In this document: piece after piece, positions 61,824-64,000 of the stretch
Position numbering within the stretch: position 1 is the first letter of the stretch
How the letters are laid out: each line of letters begins with the position of its first letter
Assembly (NCBI RefSeq): GCF_008080435.1
Contig: NZ_VRKN01000015.1
Coordinates: 28,713-92,712 of the forward strand
Direction of reading: 5' to 3'
Length of the DNA stretch: 64,000 nt
Origin: Enterobacter asburiae
GTDB lineage: Bacteria; Pseudomonadota; Gammaproteobacteria; Enterobacterales; Enterobacteriaceae
The notes under the pieces: generated by a model
Databases searched by the model: none
Told to the model about the DNA's origin: nothing
The model's input: the letters and a program-made list of their open reading frames with translations, nothing else
Made by a program: the position numbers and the translations under genes

Positions 61824-63221
61824 ATGTACTCACTTAACCAGTTGGTTATCTCCGACTGTAAACGGCAATGGATCCTGATGGACATGGAAACCTGTTTGCC
61901 ATTGTTGTATCCCCTCAGATATCACATTGATCATTTGGCTCATCGTTCATTGTCCACACAGTCTGCTTCGCTACAGGCTGTGAAATTCTTTTACGAATTC
62001 TGGCAGCAAAAGTATGGCGTCACATTTTGCTACAGCTTCTATTCATCTGGCCATAATCCGGACATTGCTGTCAGAGAAATGCCTTCATTTTCACTGTATC
62101 TTGAAAACGGTCGCGTCATTCAGTCAAGCCTGTTGCCACTTTCGACAGTCTCTGCCTCCCATGGCTCTACTAACGCAGCCCGATTTCAGGCGGTAATTCA
62201 CTTTATCTCTTTTTTGATCAACACCTATATATCACCGGCATATCGGGATGATTCCCCCAAGGCATTATCACTTCTGGCTTCACGTTTACATATTCGGTTA
62301 CATCTTTGCCGAGACAACTATCGAACATTGATACCAGGAAAATCTTCGCAATGCAGTCACAACGGTCAAGGATTTCAGAGCCTGACCTATGCGATGGTGG
62401 TCAGTCTGTACGGCATAATAGCCCCCTCCTCTCCCCAAAAGCATAACCCACTAAACCCTTTCCCTTTTGGCTATCTTCAGTTCCGCAATTTTTTGATTGT
62501 TCGTCTGCTATTAAATTATGGATTACGAATTGGTGAGTTATTGTTGTTGGAGTGCAGCTCTATTAAATCAAATATAAAAGGAAACAAGTTTAGTCTGATT
62601 GTCACGACTGTTGAGGGTGTATACGATCCCAGAAAAAATGCTCCTTCCCTCAAAAATGTATGGGCGAATCGTGTACTGGAGCTCGATAAGCAGGATTATA
62701 GCTTTCTGAGTATTTATATAGAAAAGTTTGCGGATATTGCTGCCGCTTTTGAGGAAATTCGCGATGCTGAAGGACCTGTGCAAGCATCTGCAATGGTGGA
62801 AAGACACGCCGTGCTGTATCCACTGAAATTTGGTTCCTGTATGCGGGAAGTTAACCTCTGGGGATGTCCTTATCGGCTGAAATGCCAGAGTGCAGTCTTT
62901 TGCGAACATTTCACCCTGACAGGGCGGATAGATGAGCTACCCAATCTGATTGCCAAAAAGCAGGCGCTACAGCAAGCGCGTTCAAAGTTGATCCAACTTG
63001 CACAACCTCAGCCCGACTGCCAGGCCAAACTGGCCGATATCGACCAACGGTTACAACAACTGGACGCACGACAAACGCAATGGCTACGTCGTGCTGAGAC
63101 TCAACAACTGGTTGCCACGGAAAATGTGCTGTCTGCTGACATAAATACCGAGGGTGAAATCCGCACACTGGCCCAGCTTTTTGCCCTTGAATACCAACAA
63201 TTGATACAGGAGACCGACTGA
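61824..63221 (+). CDS. Chimeric, probably inactive tyrosine recombinase/integrase
   Basis: 465 residues from the ATG at 61824 (GTG at 61812 is possible). Residues 1-~300 are a phage-integrase-like N-terminal and catalytic start; NFLIVRLLLNYGLRIGELLL carries the first catalytic Arg. Then, at about base 62730, the sequence changes abruptly in composition and character: the rest has Cys clusters (FGSCMREVNLWGCPYRLKCQ, CEHF) and a long coiled coil, as at the end of a different multi-gene integrase protein. The HxxR and catalytic Tyr of the first enzyme are missing. It looks like a deletion fusing two recombinase genes. One-base overlap with the next gene. Confidence 0.65.
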   Translation: MYSLNQLVISDCKRQWILMDMETCLPLLYPLRYHIDHLAHRSLSTQSASLQAVKFFYEFWQQKYGVTFCYSFYSSGHNPDIAVREMPSFSLYLENGRVIQSSLLPLSTVSASHGSTNAARFQAVIHFISFLINTYISPAYRDDSPKALSLLASRLHIRLHLCRDNYRTLIPGKSSQCSHNGQGFQSLTYAMVVSLYGIIAPSSPQKHNPLNPFPFGYLQFRNFLIVRLLLNYGLRIGELLLLECSSIKSNIKGNKFSLIVTTVEGVYDPRKNAPSLKNVWANRVLELDKQDYSFLSIYIEKFADIAAAFEEIRDAEGPVQASAMVERHAVLYPLKFGSCMREVNLWGCPYRLKCQSAVFCEHFTLTGRIDELPNLIAKKQALQQARSKLIQLAQPQPDCQAKLADIDQRLQQLDARQTQWLRRAETQQLVATENVLSADINTEGEIRTLAQLFALEYQQLIQETD

Positions 63222-63655
63222 TGCGCGGCAAGGAACTGGACACACTGATCGAACACGAACTACAACTGATGCTGGTTGAAGGCTTTGACAAATCCCCTAT
63301 TTCCGCCAAAGCACTGCATACCCGACTTAAGGCAAAAGGCGTCGTCAACGGCGGGTTAAGCACGCTTAGCAATTTTGAACGTAAACGCCTGATTGCTGCC
63401 TATGTTGACCAACAGCTTAAGCCGCTAAATCTGCAGCCAAAAGAAAAACAGCAATACGTCAACCGCAAAACCCGCCAAGCCTTGCTGGCCAGAAACCAGC
63501 AGTTACAGGTAGAAGTCAGTGAGCTGCGTGATCAACTGGCGCAGAATACCCTGTCGCTGATTGAAATCGTCAAAGCGGTAAAAATCAATACTGTGATTTC
63601 GGTGGAAAGTCTGCTGGCTGTGCATGTGATTAGGGAGTTGCATAAGTCGTCATAA
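63221..63655 (+). CDS. Small coiled-coil partner of the recombinase
   Basis: 144 residues, ATGA-type overlap with the chimeric gene (TGATG). The N-terminal half is a possible helix-turn-helix (SAKALHTRLKAKGVVNGGLS), the C-terminal half a coiled coil (ALLARNQQLQVEVSELRDQL) followed by a short hydrophobic end. Position and shape recall TnpC of Tn554-type recombinase sets; the sequence itself I do not recognise. Confidence 0.6.
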   Translation: MRGKELDTLIEHELQLMLVEGFDKSPISAKALHTRLKAKGVVNGGLSTLSNFERKRLIAAYVDQQLKPLNLQPKEKQQYVNRKTRQALLARNQQLQVEVSELRDQLAQNTLSLIEIVKAVKINTVISVESLLAVHVIRELHKSS

Positions 63656-63817
63656 GGCTGACATCAGTGTATTTCGCCGACAGCGGGGATGTTGTCGGCA
63701 GAAAGCAGGTTGTCTGGTGTTACGTTGATAGTGGTGGATGATTTTATATGTCGGTGATATACACCGATACAAATGAGATACCACAGAACCAGTTTGCCGA
63801 CGAATTTAACGCTGGGC

Positions 63818-63864
63818 TAACCTATCTTCAGAGAACTGTAAAAAAGTTCTCTGAAGATAGGTTA
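63818..63864. repeat. Perfect 20-bp inverted repeat with 7-nt loop
   Basis: Left arm 63818-63837, loop GTAAAAA, right arm 63845-63864 exactly complementary (arm core CTATCTTCAGAGAACT). It lies in the gene-free stretch between the recombinase remnant and the IS element. No T run follows directly. It may be a terminator, a recombinase site or a relic IS end. Confidence 0.8.
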
Positions 63865-63923
63865 TTTACGTGAACGAGTGGGTGGTTCCGGAAATTAATG
63901 GAAGTAACTCTGCCCCTACTTAC

Positions 63924-64000
63924 TGAATCGCCATGGGTTTAACAGACACCTCAGAGTCATTTAAGATGGCTTAAAGAGAGGTGCCCATGAGCGGTAAGCG
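63924..64000 (+). mobile_element. Left end of an IS3-family element (IS51/IS1400-like), continues past the window
   Basis: TGAATCGCCATGGGTTTAAC at 63924 resembles the terminal inverted repeat of IS1400/IS51-group elements (TGAATCGCC start, then AGACACCTC). It is followed 63 bp later by the start of an orfA. Only the left end is in the window. Confidence 0.75.
63987..64000 (+). CDS. IS3-family transposase OrfA, first codons only
   Basis: ATG at 63987 with AGAGAGG upstream opens MSGKR, the start of OrfA of IS1400-like elements as I recall it. The rest is outside the window. Confidence 0.65.

Noticed and set aside
61824..63655. Gamma-mobile-trio (GMT) island start, gmtY-gmtZ-gmtX
   Set aside because: The recombinase parts could fit, but the small third protein does not match my memory of GmtX and the first gene is a chimera. 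I keep the neutral description.
63818..63864. CRISPR repeat or array
   Set aside because: A single inverted repeat with no regularly spaced copies or spacers; no cas genes in the window.

Overview
The window looks like a chromosomal segment from the replication terminus of an enterobacterium close to Enterobacter, Leclercia or Lelliottia. The main evidence is gene order. Reading left to right, ydeE-eamA-marBAR-marC-(sotB remnant), then ptrR-sad-glsB-yneG-dgcF-uxaB-yneE and tam follow the Escherichia coli order around the terminus in reverse, with blocks inserted or swapped. DNA sites agree: a 28-bp dif site identical to my memory of the E. coli sequence (61652-61679), a Tus-binding Ter site between uxaB and yneE (43341-43357, where E. 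coli has TerC), and two exact MatP matS sites (12550, 27374). Species is an inference; no rRNA or tRNA gene was seen.

Layout. 0-10.7 kb: tail of a DUF3313 protein, an EamA exporter with a divergent AraC regulator, ydcO/sutR with paired operators, rlhA, yncJ, a small exported protein, an MgrR-type sRNA behind a PhoP box, a DHFR-like protein, ftrA with a divergent rhodanese protein, and a MetE-like methyltransferase behind three tandem MetJ boxes. 10.7-17.1 kb: the urtABCDE urea transporter behind a sigma-54 promoter and NtrC dyad, then zinT behind a Zur palindrome. 17.1-21.9 kb: ydeE, eamA, marRAB, marC and a sotB remnant. 21.9-33.1 kb: an accessory block with two tandem PhzF genes and a nine-gene divergent sugar-acid catabolic locus (SDR, YhcH, Asp-box sialidase-like protein, SSS symporter, DapA-family aldolase, Fe-alcohol dehydrogenase // four-carbon acid-sugar kinase, PdxA2-like dehydrogenase, DeoR repressor), plus a GNAT protein.

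33-44.4 kb: ptrR, sad, an inserted chemoreceptor, glsB, yneG, two diguanylate cyclases, a GNAT protein, uxaB, the Ter site and yneE. 44.4-52 kb: GNAT acetyltransferases, a membrane protein, an exported alpha/beta hydrolase, a two-component system, a DipZ-type thiol protein and tam. 52-54 kb: a convergent AT-rich luxI/luxR quorum-sensing pair where E. coli has the lsr operon. 54-61.6 kb: a small probable regulon (Nudix, DeoR, DUF4406) sharing a TCGTGCAA motif, small accessory genes, a PACE-type efflux protein, an epimerase/LysR pair and an MscS channel. 61.6-64 kb: dif, a chimeric and probably inactive tyrosine recombinase, a small coiled-coil partner, a 20-bp perfect hairpin and the left end of an IS3-family element.

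The most interesting unexplained system is the sugar-acid locus at 23.6-32.5 kb, whose promoter region shows a CRP site, a palindromic operator and a class II -10 box. Also notable are the recombinase remnant beside dif, the TCGTGCAA regulon, and the well-defined regulatory sites (NtrC/sigma-54, MetJ, Zur, PhoP, SutR).
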